Shown: positions 37,130 through 47,000, counted from the stretch's first letter. The stretch is DNA of 54,240 nucleotides from an uncultured Verrucomicrobiota bacterium (GCA_946624575.1 CAMOSH010000004.1:1-54240), one strand, 5' to 3'. Notes: generated by a model not told the origin, from the sequence alone. Made by a program: numbers and translations.

Positions 37130-38158
37130 ATGCAACGACTTTTTCTCATCTTTTCCATGACGCTCGCATTTGCGGCGCCCACGACCTTTTCCGCGGACGC
37201 TGCGGCGCGAGCCGCCGAAAACACCGGAGCCCCGGCAGGAGCCCCGGCAGGAGCCCCAGCAGGCGACCGGACCAACGTCACCGACGGGCTGGCGGCCCTG
37301 GTCAACGGGACCCCAATCACGATCGGCGACGTCCTTCGCGAACAGCCGCGCTGGCTCCGGGACGAAGTCGCGGGAGCCCCGCGCGACGCAGATCCCGAGA
37401 AGCTTTGGACGACCGCGTTCAGGAAGGCCCTGCGCGCGCTGGAGGACAAGGAGCTCGTTCTGCAGAAGTACCGCGCGGGGGACATGAGGATTCCCCCGCA
37501 CGCCGTGGACAGGGCCGTGTCCTCGATCCTGGCCAACAAGTTCGACGGCAACCGTCCGGCGCTTCTGGCCGATTTGTCAAGGCGGAAGCTCGGCTGGGAG
37601 GAATGGCGGAGCGGACTGGAGGAGGAAATAATCGTATCCTCGATGAAAAACGCCTTCGCCGACGGCAGCGCGACCGTCTCTCCAAGCGAAGTGGCTCGAA
37701 CCTACGAGGAGCAGAAGGCCAGTCGCTTCTCCACTCCGGAGCGCGTCCAGGTGTTTCTGGCGGCCCTGCCAGACTTGAAGGAAGCCGGGGAATTCGCGGA
37801 GAGAATCCGCAGCGGAGCCGATTTCGCGACGCTTGCCCGGGCTCACTCGACTGACTCGCGCGCCGCGTCCGGCGGCGACTGCGGGCTGGTGACGCCGCGC
37901 GACGAATTCGCCCCCGCCCTTGCGGCCGCGGTGGAGACTCTCGGCGAGGGAGAGGTTTCGGATCCCGTCGAGCTTGGCGGAAAGTGCTATGTCGTGAAGC
38001 GCGGAAAGACGGAGCCGGCTGGGGTGCGCCCGCTTCAGGAAGTATGGGAGGAGCTTCGCGAAGAGCTGCTGGAAAAGCGCCGCGAAGAGCTCTTCGCCAC
38101 CTGGACCGGGCATCTGCGCGACGCGGCCGACATACGCGAATTCGCGCCGTTCGACTGA
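37130..38158 (+). CDS. SurA-like peptidylprolyl isomerase
   Basis: Signal peptide; SurA_N-like VNGTPITIGDVL; rotamase ERIRSGADFATLARAHSTDSRAASGGDCGLVTPRD...LGEGEVSDPVELGGKCYVVK. Confidence 0.85.
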   Translation: MQRLFLIFSMTLAFAAPTTFSADAAARAAENTGAPAGAPAGAPAGDRTNVTDGLAALVNGTPITIGDVLREQPRWLRDEVAGAPRDADPEKLWTTAFRKALRALEDKELVLQKYRAGDMRIPPHAVDRAVSSILANKFDGNRPALLADLSRRKLGWEEWRSGLEEEIIVSSMKNAFADGSATVSPSEVARTYEEQKASRFSTPERVQVFLAALPDLKEAGEFAERIRSGADFATLARAHSTDSRAASGGDCGLVTPRDEFAPALAAAVETLGEGEVSDPVELGGKCYVVKRGKTEPAGVRPLQEVWEELREELLEKRREELFATWTGHLRDAADIREFAPFD

Positions 38159-38186
38159 TTTTTCTCCGCGACGAGGGAGCGACAAG

Positions 38187-39368
38187 GTGAGCCTTTTCCA
38201 CGCGTCCGGCCTGATCGGCGCGGCCTGCATGGCCAACTTGAACGACAAGTTCCACGCGGTCGCCGACGCGTTGCGCGCAATCGCGGACGCGGCGACCGCC
38301 GCAGTGCCGGCGACCGGATTCCCGCCGGCCGACACGGGGCTCCTGCCCCCGGCGCCCTGGGCGGTGCTGGCCGCATTCGCGTTTGCATTCGGCGCCTGCA
38401 TCGGCTCGTTCCTCAACGTGTGCATCTACCGGACCCCGCTCGGGCTGTCGGTCGTGCGCCCGCGCTCGCACTGCATGGCCTGCAACTCGGAGATACCCTG
38501 GTACCACAACATACCGATCGCGAGCTATTTCGTGCTTGGCGGCAGGTGCGCGAAGTGCGGCGCGCGCTTTTCGTTCCGGTACGCCGCCGTCGAGATGCTC
38601 GTCGGGCTGCTGTTTCTGGCGGTGTTCTGCGCCTGGCCGGCGGCCGGGGCGGCGCCGCCGTTCGGCATCGCGCCGATACACCTTCCCGTCGCGCCGGACG
38701 GACACGTGCTGTCCCTGCGGCCGCTCTGGCTTGTGCCGCTGCGCTGGTTCGCGCTTTCCGGTCTCGTCGCCGGCGCATTCATCGATCTTGACCACTTCAT
38801 CCTTCCTGACACCGTGACGATAGGAGGCATGATCGCCGGACTGGCGCTTTCTGCGCTTGTGCCGGAAACCCAGGCCCGCATCGGACTTGTCACGCTTCCG
38901 GGGGGGATGATTGCGCCGTGGACGCTCGTTCCGACGACGCGTTTCGCGGCGATCGCGCAATCGGCGCTTGGACTTTGCGCGGGCTACGCGCTGCTGGAGA
39001 CGATCCGCCGCGTCGGTACTTTCGCGATGCAAAGGCTAGGGCGCATAGGGCCGGACGACGAGGCAATGGGCTTTGGGGACGTGAAGCTGCTGGCGGCGAT
39101 CGGAGCGTTCTTCGGATGGCAATGCGCGGTGTTTTCGCTGGTGGCCGGGGCGTTCTCCGGAGTCGCGGCCGCTCTGCCAATGCTGGCTCTCGCAAAAAGG
39201 AACGGCCACGCTTCAGCCGAGGCCGCCCCCCACTCCCCCGCCCCGCCACGTATCCCATTCGGGCCTTTTCTCGCCACGGGCGCCGCGATCTGGATGTTCT
39301 GGGGGCGCAGGCTGGTCGCGGCCTGGCTGTGGACGGCGCCGCCCTGGGCACAGATTCCGGGAATTTGA
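38187..39368 (+). CDS. Prepilin peptidase (A24A, PilD-like)
   Basis: FGACIGSFLNVCIYR, CMACNSEIPWYHNIPIASYFVLGGRCAKCGA, FIDLDHFILPD, MGFGDVKLLAAIGAFFGW; GTG start. Confidence 0.92.
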   Translation: MSLFHASGLIGAACMANLNDKFHAVADALRAIADAATAAVPATGFPPADTGLLPPAPWAVLAAFAFAFGACIGSFLNVCIYRTPLGLSVVRPRSHCMACNSEIPWYHNIPIASYFVLGGRCAKCGARFSFRYAAVEMLVGLLFLAVFCAWPAAGAAPPFGIAPIHLPVAPDGHVLSLRPLWLVPLRWFALSGLVAGAFIDLDHFILPDTVTIGGMIAGLALSALVPETQARIGLVTLPGGMIAPWTLVPTTRFAAIAQSALGLCAGYALLETIRRVGTFAMQRLGRIGPDDEAMGFGDVKLLAAIGAFFGWQCAVFSLVAGAFSGVAAALPMLALAKRNGHASAEAAPHSPAPPRIPFGPFLATGAAIWMFWGRRLVAAWLWTAPPWAQIPGI

Positions 39369-39383
39369 CCCATTCGCCAGACC

Positions 39384-41318
39384 ATGCCCGAATCGACTCC
39401 GCCAATGGCGCTGCACCGCGCCGACGCGCCCGATCTGCGGCGGCGCGCCGTCGCGCGCCGACGCGCCGTCGCCCCGCGCGGCCGCACATGGCGCTCCGTC
39501 GCATCGCTCGTCCTAGCGCTCGCGGCGCTTGCGCTCTGGCTCTTCGTCCGCCACGCTGCCAACGGCCTGCCGGAATTCTGCACCAGGCGACTGGAAGAAG
39601 CGCTGTCCGGGCCGGACTTCACGGTTTCGGTCACGGGACTTTCGCTGGACGTCCCGTCGTTTCGGCTGCGCGCGGGAACGGTGAAGCTCTGGCACAAGGG
39701 CAGTCCAGGCGACGCGCTTCTCTCGGCCCGCGGCATCGAACTGCAGCTCAAGCCTCATTCCGCCACTCCAAGCCCGGACTGGATCGAAAGCGTCGAAATC
39801 GAAGCCATCGCAGTCGCCACGGACTCGTTGCTCGATGCGCTTTCCATGGAGCCGCCCCCGGACGAAACGCCCCCGCCCACACCGCCGGATTTCGCGCCGA
39901 TCCGCATTTCGTGCCGCAGGCTCGACTTCGGGGCGCTCTGCGCCCGCGACTTGGCCGGGTACGTCTCGCGGCATGGCGGCCGCATCGCGCTGGAGGATGC
40001 GGCGGCGGCGTTCCACGACCGCGCCGAAAACGCGCAGGTCATGCACGGCCGCCTCGCTATCGTCCCACGCCCGCTCGCGATCGAGGCGTCCGGCGGCGGG
40101 CGCCTCGACTGCGCGAAGCTGTCGCCTCTCCTGCGGCAGCTGGATGTGCCGGGCCTGGCCGCGGAGCTGGAGCGATTCGAGTTCCCGGTCGCGTGCCCGC
40201 TGCTGGAGGCGGTCTACCGCTACGATCCGGACGCAGGGACAAGGCGGCTGCGAATCGGCGTGTCCGCGGGCGCCTCGCGCTACCGGGGAGTTCCGCTTTC
40301 GGAATTCTCGGGAACCGTGGTCGTATACGGCGACAGCTCCTGGAACACGGTTGACATCCGCGACCTGATCGTCAAAAGGCCGGAGGGAAACGCGACCGGA
40401 ACGCTGCAAATCGACGTGGACGGCGCCGTCATGCGCTTCTCCGCCACTTCGTCCATCGACCCGATCCGCCTTGCCGCCATGATCGGACTCTGCCCCGCGG
40501 ACGCGAAATACGACGTCTCGTTCGAGCCGCCGGTGGAAATCAGCACCGACGGAGCGCTCGGCCTCTGGGACGAACCGGAAAAGCGGACCGACATCGCGCT
40601 CCGCGCGGGCGCAGGCGCTGCCGTGGTGCGCGGATTCAGGTTCTCAAGTCCAACGGTCCTAGGGCGCCATCGCGGGACGACGCTCGATCTGTCGCGCGTC
40701 GAGGCCGGCGCCATGGGAGGATCCCTCAGGGCGGAGGCCTCGATTTCCCCGCCGAACGTGTCGCTTTCCTTCGAACTTTCGGACGCACCGCAGGCGCGCT
40801 GGGCGGAACTGACTGGACACGAGGCCGACGCCGCAGCCGGCGGAACTCTGGACCTGAAGGCGACGTTCGACGGGCCGATGTCGGAAGTCGGGCGCCAGAT
40901 TCCGGCCGCCGGCATCGGATCGTTACTCGCAAAGGTCAGCAACGCGAAGATTTTCCGCATCCCGCTCTTCGCCGGTCTCACGGATCTGCTTGGCGAACAC
41001 GTGCCGGGCATCGACTTTCTGGTCGAGCAGACCGACGCCGAAATGCAGGCCTCGTTCGCCGACGGCCTGATGATCGTGCGGAAATTCACTGCGTCCGGCG
41101 CCGCGTTCGGAATCGAAGGGTCAGGAAGCGTCCGCGCCGACGGCACGGAGCTGGATACAGTCCTTCAGATGCGACTGCTCAACGAGCGCTCGTGGGTTGG
41201 GCGCCAGATTGGCCAGCTGCTGTCGCCGTTCTGGCGGATATTCGCGCTGCGCGGCTCGGGATCGCTGCACAAGCCTCACTGGACGATATCGCCTTTTTCC
41301 CGGCCCGCAGTGCGCTGA
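39384..41318 (+). CDS. AsmA/TamB-like envelope protein
   Basis: N-terminal TM then beta-rich repeats; C-terminal AsmA_2-like VSNAKIFRIPLFAGLTDLLG...ADGLMIVRKFTASGAAFGIEGSGSV. Confidence 0.6.
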   Translation: MPESTPPMALHRADAPDLRRRAVARRRAVAPRGRTWRSVASLVLALAALALWLFVRHAANGLPEFCTRRLEEALSGPDFTVSVTGLSLDVPSFRLRAGTVKLWHKGSPGDALLSARGIELQLKPHSATPSPDWIESVEIEAIAVATDSLLDALSMEPPPDETPPPTPPDFAPIRISCRRLDFGALCARDLAGYVSRHGGRIALEDAAAAFHDRAENAQVMHGRLAIVPRPLAIEASGGGRLDCAKLSPLLRQLDVPGLAAELERFEFPVACPLLEAVYRYDPDAGTRRLRIGVSAGASRYRGVPLSEFSGTVVVYGDSSWNTVDIRDLIVKRPEGNATGTLQIDVDGAVMRFSATSSIDPIRLAAMIGLCPADAKYDVSFEPPVEISTDGALGLWDEPEKRTDIALRAGAGAAVVRGFRFSSPTVLGRHRGTTLDLSRVEAGAMGGSLRAEASISPPNVSLSFELSDAPQARWAELTGHEADAAAGGTLDLKATFDGPMSEVGRQIPAAGIGSLLAKVSNAKIFRIPLFAGLTDLLGEHVPGIDFLVEQTDAEMQASFADGLMIVRKFTASGAAFGIEGSGSVRADGTELDTVLQMRLLNERSWVGRQIGQLLSPFWRIFALRGSGSLHKPHWTISPFSRPAVR

Positions 41319-42286
41319 AGCGCGTCAAGCAGCCGTGCGAAGTCCTCCGGTGGCGGCGCCTCGAACCGAAGCGTCTCGCCCGTGACCGGATGCGGCAGTT
41401 CGAGGCGCCAAGCGTGGAGCATCTGGCGGTCGGGGCGCCATGGCAGGCGCGCCGAGGAATCCGCCGCGGCGCCGCCGTAGTCGCGGTCCCCGGCCACAGG
41501 ACACCCGATCGACGAAAGATGAACCCGTATCTGGTGCGTCCGCCCCGTATGTATCCGAACCTTCAGCAGCGCCGCCTCGCCAAAATCCTCCACGACTTCC
41601 CAGTCCGTGCGCGCCGGCTTGCCTCCCGTCTCCACGACCGCCATCTTCTTGCGGTCGGTCGCGCTGCGCCCGATCGCGGCTTCCAGCGTCCCCGACGCGG
41701 GTTCGGGCACCCCGCAGCAGATGGCAAGGTACGTCTTGCGCACCGCGCCCGCCTTGAAGCCCTCCTGAAGCGCCGCCAGCGCCGCGTCGGTCTTGGCGAC
41801 GACGATCAGCCCGGTGGTGTCGCGGTCAAGACGATGGACTATGCCGGGGCGGCGCTCGCCGCCGACGTCGAGTATGCCCGGACAATGGAAAAGCACGGCG
41901 TTGACAAGAGTGCCGTCGGGATGTCCCGCCGCGGGATGCACGACGAGCCCCGCCTGCTTGTCGATTACGAGGATCGCGTCGTCCTCGTGGACTATCGAAA
42001 GCGGTATGTCCTGCGGCTCCAACGGCGCGTCGGCGGGAGGCGGCCTCACCAGACGATAGGTGGCGCCAGGCGCCGGCCCCCGCCTGGAGGCCGAGCGCGT
42101 CACCGCTGTCTCGGCCGCGCCGGGGACCGATACTGTCACTGCGCCCGCCCGCAGAAGGCGCTGCACCGCCCCGCGCGAAAGCCCGGTGCTCGCCGCCAGC
42201 CAGGCGTCGAGCCGCACCGTCGAGTCGCCGCCTTCCGGCGCAACCGCCTCGACGACTTCCCCGCGCAGGAGTTCAGGATCATCCAT
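41276..42286 (-). CDS. RluA/RluD-family pseudouridine synthase
   Basis: GIVHRLDRDTTGLIVVAK catalytic motif, RTHQIRVHLSSIGCPVAGDRDYGG, S4-like N-terminus; true start inside ORF 41276-42799. Confidence 0.92.
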   Translation of the reverse strand: MDDPELLRGEVVEAVAPEGGDSTVRLDAWLAASTGLSRGAVQRLLRAGAVTVSVPGAAETAVTRSASRRGPAPGATYRLVRPPPADAPLEPQDIPLSIVHEDDAILVIDKQAGLVVHPAAGHPDGTLVNAVLFHCPGILDVGGERRPGIVHRLDRDTTGLIVVAKTDAALAALQEGFKAGAVRKTYLAICCGVPEPASGTLEAAIGRSATDRKKMAVVETGGKPARTDWEVVEDFGEAALLKVRIHTGRTHQIRVHLSSIGCPVAGDRDYGGAAADSSARLPWRPDRQMLHAWRLELPHPVTGETLRFEAPPPEDFARLLDALQRTAGREKGDIVQ

Positions 42287-43448
42287 CGCGGGCCTCCACC
42301 GGATCCGGATAGAGAAACTCCTCTCCGCGTCCGTTTCGCAGAAGCGTCGCGCCGGCGCGACGCTCCACGACGCTGTCCGGCGCGAGTTCGATCTTTCCGC
42401 CGCCGCCTGGCGGATCGAGGCAGAAATTCGGCAGCGCCGGCCCGGAAAGCCGCGCGCGCAGTTCGCGCATGAGCGCCGGTCCGGTGGCAAGAGGGGTGCG
42501 CAGATGTTCCGTCCCCGGCGCGAGATCCGCCTGAAAGAGATAGTACGGGCGCACACGCGCGTGATAGAGCGCGCGGAAAAGCCCTTCAAGCGAATCCGCG
42601 TCGTCGTTGACGCCGCGCAGGAGCACGGTCTGGCTGCACACCGGAATTCCTGCGTCCACAAGCCTGCGCACCGCTTCGAGCGTCTCCGGCGAAAGCTCGC
42701 GCGCGTGATTGAAGTGGGCCATAACGTACACCGCGGTCGTCGCGGCGGCGCCGCCTCCGCCGGATCGACTCCGCGCGGGCGCGGCGAGTATCCGCACAAG
42801 CGCGGCGGTGAAGCGCTGCGGCAGAGTGGCGAGCAGCCGCGTGCACACGCGCACTACGCGCACCGACGGCACCGCCGCAAGTGCGTCCAGGATTTCCCGG
42901 ACGCGGCCGTCGGGCAGGCAAAGCACGTCGCCACCGGAGACAAGCACGTCGCTCACCTCGGGATTGTCGCGGAGCCAGCGCGTGGCGGCGGCAAGTTCGT
43001 CCGGGGAGACGGCGGCGTCGGGCGAACCGGACAGCCGCTTGCGAAAGCAATGGCGACAATAGCAGGCGCAGATGGAATCAGCCAGAAGCACCGCCCTGTC
43101 GGGATAGCGCCGAATCAGACGCGGGGCGACAAGAGCCGGCTCCTCCCCGAGCGGATCGCGGCTGGCCCATGGCGCCGACACCAGTTCTCCGGGGGATGGA
43201 ACGCACTGCGCGAAGATGGGATCGGAAAAATCCGGCCTGCGCACAAGCGACGCATAGTGCGGGGTGACCGCCATCGGAAAGCGACGCTCCGCCTCGCGCA
43301 TCCCGTCGGTGATTTCCATTTGCGGAAAGCGCTCGGCGCGCAGCGCGTCGAGCGAGCGCCACGCACGGCGCAGCTGCCAACGCCAGTCCGTCCGCGCCGC
43401 AGCGGCGCCGCGGGGGCGCGCCACTTTTTCGTCTGTCAAATTCGTCAT
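42279..43448 (-). CDS. KamA/EpmB-family radical SAM lysine 2,3-aminomutase-like
   Basis: CACYCRHCFRKR radical SAM motif, VLVSGGDVLCL, VMAHFNHARELSPE, SQTVLLRGVNDD. Confidence 0.85.
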   Translation of the reverse strand: MTNLTDEKVARPRGAAAARTDWRWQLRRAWRSLDALRAERFPQMEITDGMREAERRFPMAVTPHYASLVRRPDFSDPIFAQCVPSPGELVSAPWASRDPLGEEPALVAPRLIRRYPDRAVLLADSICACYCRHCFRKRLSGSPDAAVSPDELAAATRWLRDNPEVSDVLVSGGDVLCLPDGRVREILDALAAVPSVRVVRVCTRLLATLPQRFTAALVRILAAPARSRSGGGGAAATTAVYVMAHFNHARELSPETLEAVRRLVDAGIPVCSQTVLLRGVNDDADSLEGLFRALYHARVRPYYLFQADLAPGTEHLRTPLATGPALMRELRARLSGPALPNFCLDPPGGGGKIELAPDSVVERRAGATLLRNGRGEEFLYPDPVEARDG

Positions 43449-43525
43449 CGCGGCCAACGATACCACAATCCAGCCTTTTTCGCCGAAAAGAAGCAGGATT
43501 GCCCTGAGCCTGCGCGAGACTGCTC

Positions 43526-43554
43526 TTGCGCGGCTCTGCGAGTGGAGCTATGAT
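43526..43554 (+). promoter_or_regulatory. Sigma70-like promoter TTGCGC-17-TATGAT
   Basis: -10 ends 8 nt before ATG 43563. Confidence 0.5.
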
Positions 43555-43562
43555 TCCGGGGC

Positions 43563-45764
43563 ATGGAACCTTCCAACTCGTCTTTGGCGTCCGGATGCCA
43601 GGGGCCGGAACTCTTCCGCGACCGCGAAACGCGGACGACGGGCTTCGGGGTCCGCCGCAATTTCTACGTTTCGGGGCGCATTTCCGCCAAGGTCGCCGAC
43701 ATCGCCGGGGTGTTCGAGCTGAACTATGTCGGCGCGCAGGATTTCAAGGACCAGCGGTTCTGGGAGTCGAACGAGCAGTGTTCGTTCTCCCGCTGCATGG
43801 TGACGCATGTCCTGATCGACGGGCGACCCTACCGGCTCCCTTTCGAAAAGACGGAGCACTATCCGTTCGGCTACCGCAGCGAATGCACGATCGACGGGGT
43901 GAGGCTGCGCCACGAGCTGGTGCTTGACCGGAACGTCCTGTTCCGCCGCGTGACGGTGCTCGAAAACCCGCAGGGCAGAGAGGTTCGCTGCCGCCTCGTG
44001 CAGATGAATCCCGGAATGCGGCACGGCGCGAAGTGGCAGATCGAGGATCGCCATGAGGGCTCGCCACGCCTCTCCGCCGAGGCGCGGTTCGACGGCGGCG
44101 CCGTCGTTCGGATGGAGATCGGCTCCAGCCGGCCGGTCTTCTTTCCGGACAATTCCCTCGTCGATCCGCGCGCATTCCCGCGCTCCCCGGACCACACGCA
44201 GGATTTCCGCTTCGACCTTTGCGAATTGCCAATTGATGACAATTGTAAATTGCCATTTGTGAACAATTGCGAATTGTCAATTGCGGACAATTGCGAATTG
44301 CCAATTGTGAACAATCCCACTCACCTCTTCTGGTGGGTCTTCGACCCGGCCGAAGACGAGGAGCTCACTTCGGCGCGAGTGGATCGCGTGTTCGCGGACT
44401 ACAAAGCGCGGCGCTCCGGCGACGTGCGCTTCGAGACGGGCGATGCGTTTGCGGACTGGCATCTCGGGTTCGTGCCGGCGCTCGCCGCCGCGCTGGAGGT
44501 GGACGGCATCGGCGCCTTCCGGGCCTCGCCGACCTACTGGGTGTGGGGCTGGGACGCGCTTGTCCACTCCGGGGCGCTCGCAGTCGCGGGCCGCGCCGCC
44601 GAAGTCCGCCGGATGCTCGCCTTCTTCCGCGACGCCGCCGGACCCAGTGGCGCCATCCAGCACGCCTACGCGACGGATTTCTCCTGCCAGGAAGCGAATC
44701 TCTCGATGCCGGACGAAGTCTGCTTCGACGCGGTCAATTCCTCGTTCTGGCTGATCCTTCTCGCCGACTACGTCGCCGCTACGGGCGACATGGCGTTCAA
44801 GGCGCAGTGCATGGACTTCGCGCGCTCGCTCGTCGAGCGCAACCGCGCCTCGCTCCGCGCGGGCGACCTGCTTCCGCGCGGGCAGGGCTGGATCCCGGAC
44901 AACCGCTATCCGCTCGGACAGGAGAAGGACGACTTCTGCCTCTCCAACTGCTCCGTCTGGTGGCAGGGGCTTTGCGCCTGGCGCGAACTCTCCGGGGAGG
45001 ACCCCGGCGTGGACACGGCGGCGCGCGAGATCGTCGAAAAGTTCTGGGACGGCGCCGCCGGATACTGGTGCGACTCGTGGGACTCCGCCGCGCGGCGGCC
45101 GCGCCCCTTCCGCCCGCTGCACGGCTTCTACCACGTCTCGCGCTTCGCCCGCGATTTTCACAGGCACATGCCGGACGCGGCGTCGGCCGGGGCCATCGCC
45201 GACTTCATGGAGCGCCATTTCCTCGTCGGCGAGAGACTGGCGATGTATGCCGTCGATTCGTCCGTCCGCCGCGCCGACGGCAACCAATACGGCGCCTACT
45301 ATCCCGTGCAGGACCGTTCGTTCTGGTGCATGGAGAACATGGCCGGGCGCGTCGGGGCGCTTGCGCTTTTCCGGCGCGTCGTCGGATCGCACGGGGCCGT
45401 GCTGACGTATCCCGAAGGGCAGACCGTCGATGTCCTGAACGCCGATCCGTCGGACTGTTCCGACGAACTCGGAAACAAGCAGTTCTTCGCCGCGAAGGGC
45501 TGGCTTTCCGACGCCCTGGAGCTGTGGCTCGGACTGCGCGTCGATCCGGACGGACTCCGCCTCCATCCGATGAACGACGGCATCCCGTTCGCGGTGCACG
45601 GCCTTTCGCCGCGCGGCGCGACGCTCGACGTGGAGATGACGGGATCCGGCTCGGCGGCGCGGTTCTCGCTCAACGGCGAACCGCTGGCGGACGGCTTCGT
45701 CCCGTGGGCGAAACTGCGCGACGGGCGCAACCTTCTTGCAATCATAATCGGAGAAACAAAATGA
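43563..45764 (+). CDS. Six-hairpin (alpha/alpha)6 glycosidase-like protein
   Basis: N-terminal beta-sandwich, YWVWGWDALVHSGALAVAGR, LLPRGQGWIPDNRYP, CSVWWQGLCAWREL; contains in-frame repeat at 44220-44315. Confidence 0.65.
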   Translation: MEPSNSSLASGCQGPELFRDRETRTTGFGVRRNFYVSGRISAKVADIAGVFELNYVGAQDFKDQRFWESNEQCSFSRCMVTHVLIDGRPYRLPFEKTEHYPFGYRSECTIDGVRLRHELVLDRNVLFRRVTVLENPQGREVRCRLVQMNPGMRHGAKWQIEDRHEGSPRLSAEARFDGGAVVRMEIGSSRPVFFPDNSLVDPRAFPRSPDHTQDFRFDLCELPIDDNCKLPFVNNCELSIADNCELPIVNNPTHLFWWVFDPAEDEELTSARVDRVFADYKARRSGDVRFETGDAFADWHLGFVPALAAALEVDGIGAFRASPTYWVWGWDALVHSGALAVAGRAAEVRRMLAFFRDAAGPSGAIQHAYATDFSCQEANLSMPDEVCFDAVNSSFWLILLADYVAATGDMAFKAQCMDFARSLVERNRASLRAGDLLPRGQGWIPDNRYPLGQEKDDFCLSNCSVWWQGLCAWRELSGEDPGVDTAAREIVEKFWDGAAGYWCDSWDSAARRPRPFRPLHGFYHVSRFARDFHRHMPDAASAGAIADFMERHFLVGERLAMYAVDSSVRRADGNQYGAYYPVQDRSFWCMENMAGRVGALALFRRVVGSHGAVLTYPEGQTVDVLNADPSDCSDELGNKQFFAAKGWLSDALELWLGLRVDPDGLRLHPMNDGIPFAVHGLSPRGATLDVEMTGSGSAARFSLNGEPLADGFVPWAKLRDGRNLLAIIIGETK
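44220..44315 (+). repeat. Four in-frame 24-nt units rich in AATT (CELPIDDN CKLPFVNN CELSIADN CELPIVNN) inside the glycosidase CDS
   Basis: Exact 24-nt register at 44220, 44244, 44268, 44292; about 10 AATT tetramers. Confidence 0.9.
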
Positions 45765-46549
45765 CCATGTCAGAAACAAAGACCGACATTCACTACGGGC
45801 CGGAAGAAATGCAGGTCGGCGATCTTTTCCTGCCGGCGGCGATGTCCGCCGACACGCCCGTCGCGCTGAACATCCACGGCGGCGGCTGGTCGGCGATGTC
45901 CCGCCATGACGCCGCCGGCATTTCGCAGTTCCTCGTGGAGAACGGCTGCGCGGTCTTTTCGATCGACTACCGTCTCGCCGGCAAGGAGCATCCCTGGCCG
46001 GCGTGCGGCGACGACAGCCTGAAGGCCGCCGAGTTCCTTCTGGGCGGCGGGCTGGCCGCGCACGGCGTGGCACCGTCGAAAATCTGGACCATCGGCGCGT
46101 CGTCCGGCGGACATCTTGCGTTGTGGACCGGGTTCAACCTCCCGGCAGGGTGCGTGGCCGGCGCGATTTCCGTTTCCGGAATCGCGGACCCGCTTCCCGA
46201 CGCCGAGGCGCACCCCGCGCGCTACGCGACGCTCTTCGGCGGGCGGGAGCCCACGCAAGCGGACTTCGACTCGATGAGCATCATGCGATTCGCGCGTCCG
46301 GGCGGCCCGCGCGTCCTGCTGACCCACGCCACGGAGGACACCGTCGTTCCGTTCGCAAGCGCCGCGAACTTCCATCGCGCCTCCCGGGCCGCGGGCGGCG
46401 ACGTCACGCTCCGGCAGTACTCGACGAACGACGAGCCGAACTGGGGCGGGCACTGCATCTGGCGGCAGGGCCTTCCCATCCGCGCGCGGCTGCTCGTTCT
46501 CGTCGAGGACGCCATCGCCCGCTTCATGGGAATCGCGAAAAACGCCTGA
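45761..46549 (+). CDS. Alpha/beta hydrolase (acetyl-esterase/kynurenine formamidase-like)
   Basis: NIHGGGWSAM oxyanion motif, GASSGGHLALW nucleophile elbow, THATEDTVVPF, GGHCIWRQG; ATGA overlap with upstream CDS. Confidence 0.8.
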   Translation: MTMSETKTDIHYGPEEMQVGDLFLPAAMSADTPVALNIHGGGWSAMSRHDAAGISQFLVENGCAVFSIDYRLAGKEHPWPACGDDSLKAAEFLLGGGLAAHGVAPSKIWTIGASSGGHLALWTGFNLPAGCVAGAISVSGIADPLPDAEAHPARYATLFGGREPTQADFDSMSIMRFARPGGPRVLLTHATEDTVVPFASAANFHRASRAAGGDVTLRQYSTNDEPNWGGHCIWRQGLPIRARLLVLVEDAIARFMGIAKNA

Positions 46550-46640
46550 TTCCCACTGAGGTCCGCATGCCGCGTGTTCCCGCGGAAGCCGGGCGAGAAC
46601 AGAGCGGCCTGGGTGGCGCGCGCGTAACTGCCTGTGAACT

Positions 46641-46737
46641 GCCCATCGTCGCTTGCGCCCGCGCGCGGCGTCTGCTATCCTTTCCCCCGACGCCGCGCAT
46701 GGCTCCATCCCTCCGGGGCCGCGCGCCGCGCGGCCCG
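46641..46737 (+). repeat. Composite repeat copy 1: TTGCGC-17-TATCCT, ATG GCT CCA TCC CTC CGG..., GC hairpin
   Basis: Same sequence as 47154-47255 except for a 4-nt TAGG deletion. Confidence 0.9.
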
Positions 46738-46779
46738 CCCAGGCCGTGATCGCGCGCCATCCACGGATGCGGTGCAATC

Positions 46780-46905
46780 GGCTTGGTCGATTTGGTCGGT
46801 TTGGTCGATTTAGTCGACGACCGACCAAATCGACGACCGACAAAGCCAATCGACATCGACGACCGACCAAATCGACGAGCGACAAAGCCAATCGTCGATA
46901 TTTCG
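46780..46905. repeat. TCGA-centred imperfect inverted array (ggtcgatttggtcgg / ccgaccaaatcgacgaccgac)
   Basis: Left part uses ggtcgattt units, right part their reverse complement, potential long hairpin. Confidence 0.8.
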
Positions 46906-46911
46906 CGCGGC

Positions 46912-46949
46912 TGTGGCATCGGACGCCGCCGCTCAGCGGCTATGCCACA
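46912..46949. repeat. REP-like nested palindrome TGTGGCAT...GCCGC-TCA-GCGGC...ATGCCACA
   Basis: Perfect 8-bp outer and 5-bp inner arms. Confidence 0.7.
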
Positions 46950-46968
46950 AGCCGCCATTTTCCAGAAA

Positions 46969-47000
46969 CTTTGTGTTCTTTGCGTTCTTTGTGGCTAAAA
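46969..47000. repeat. Dispersed-type repeat ctttgtgttctttgcgttctttgtggctaaa
   Basis: Internal (ttctttg) periodicity; resembles repeats recalled from many bacterial intergenic regions. Confidence 0.5.
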
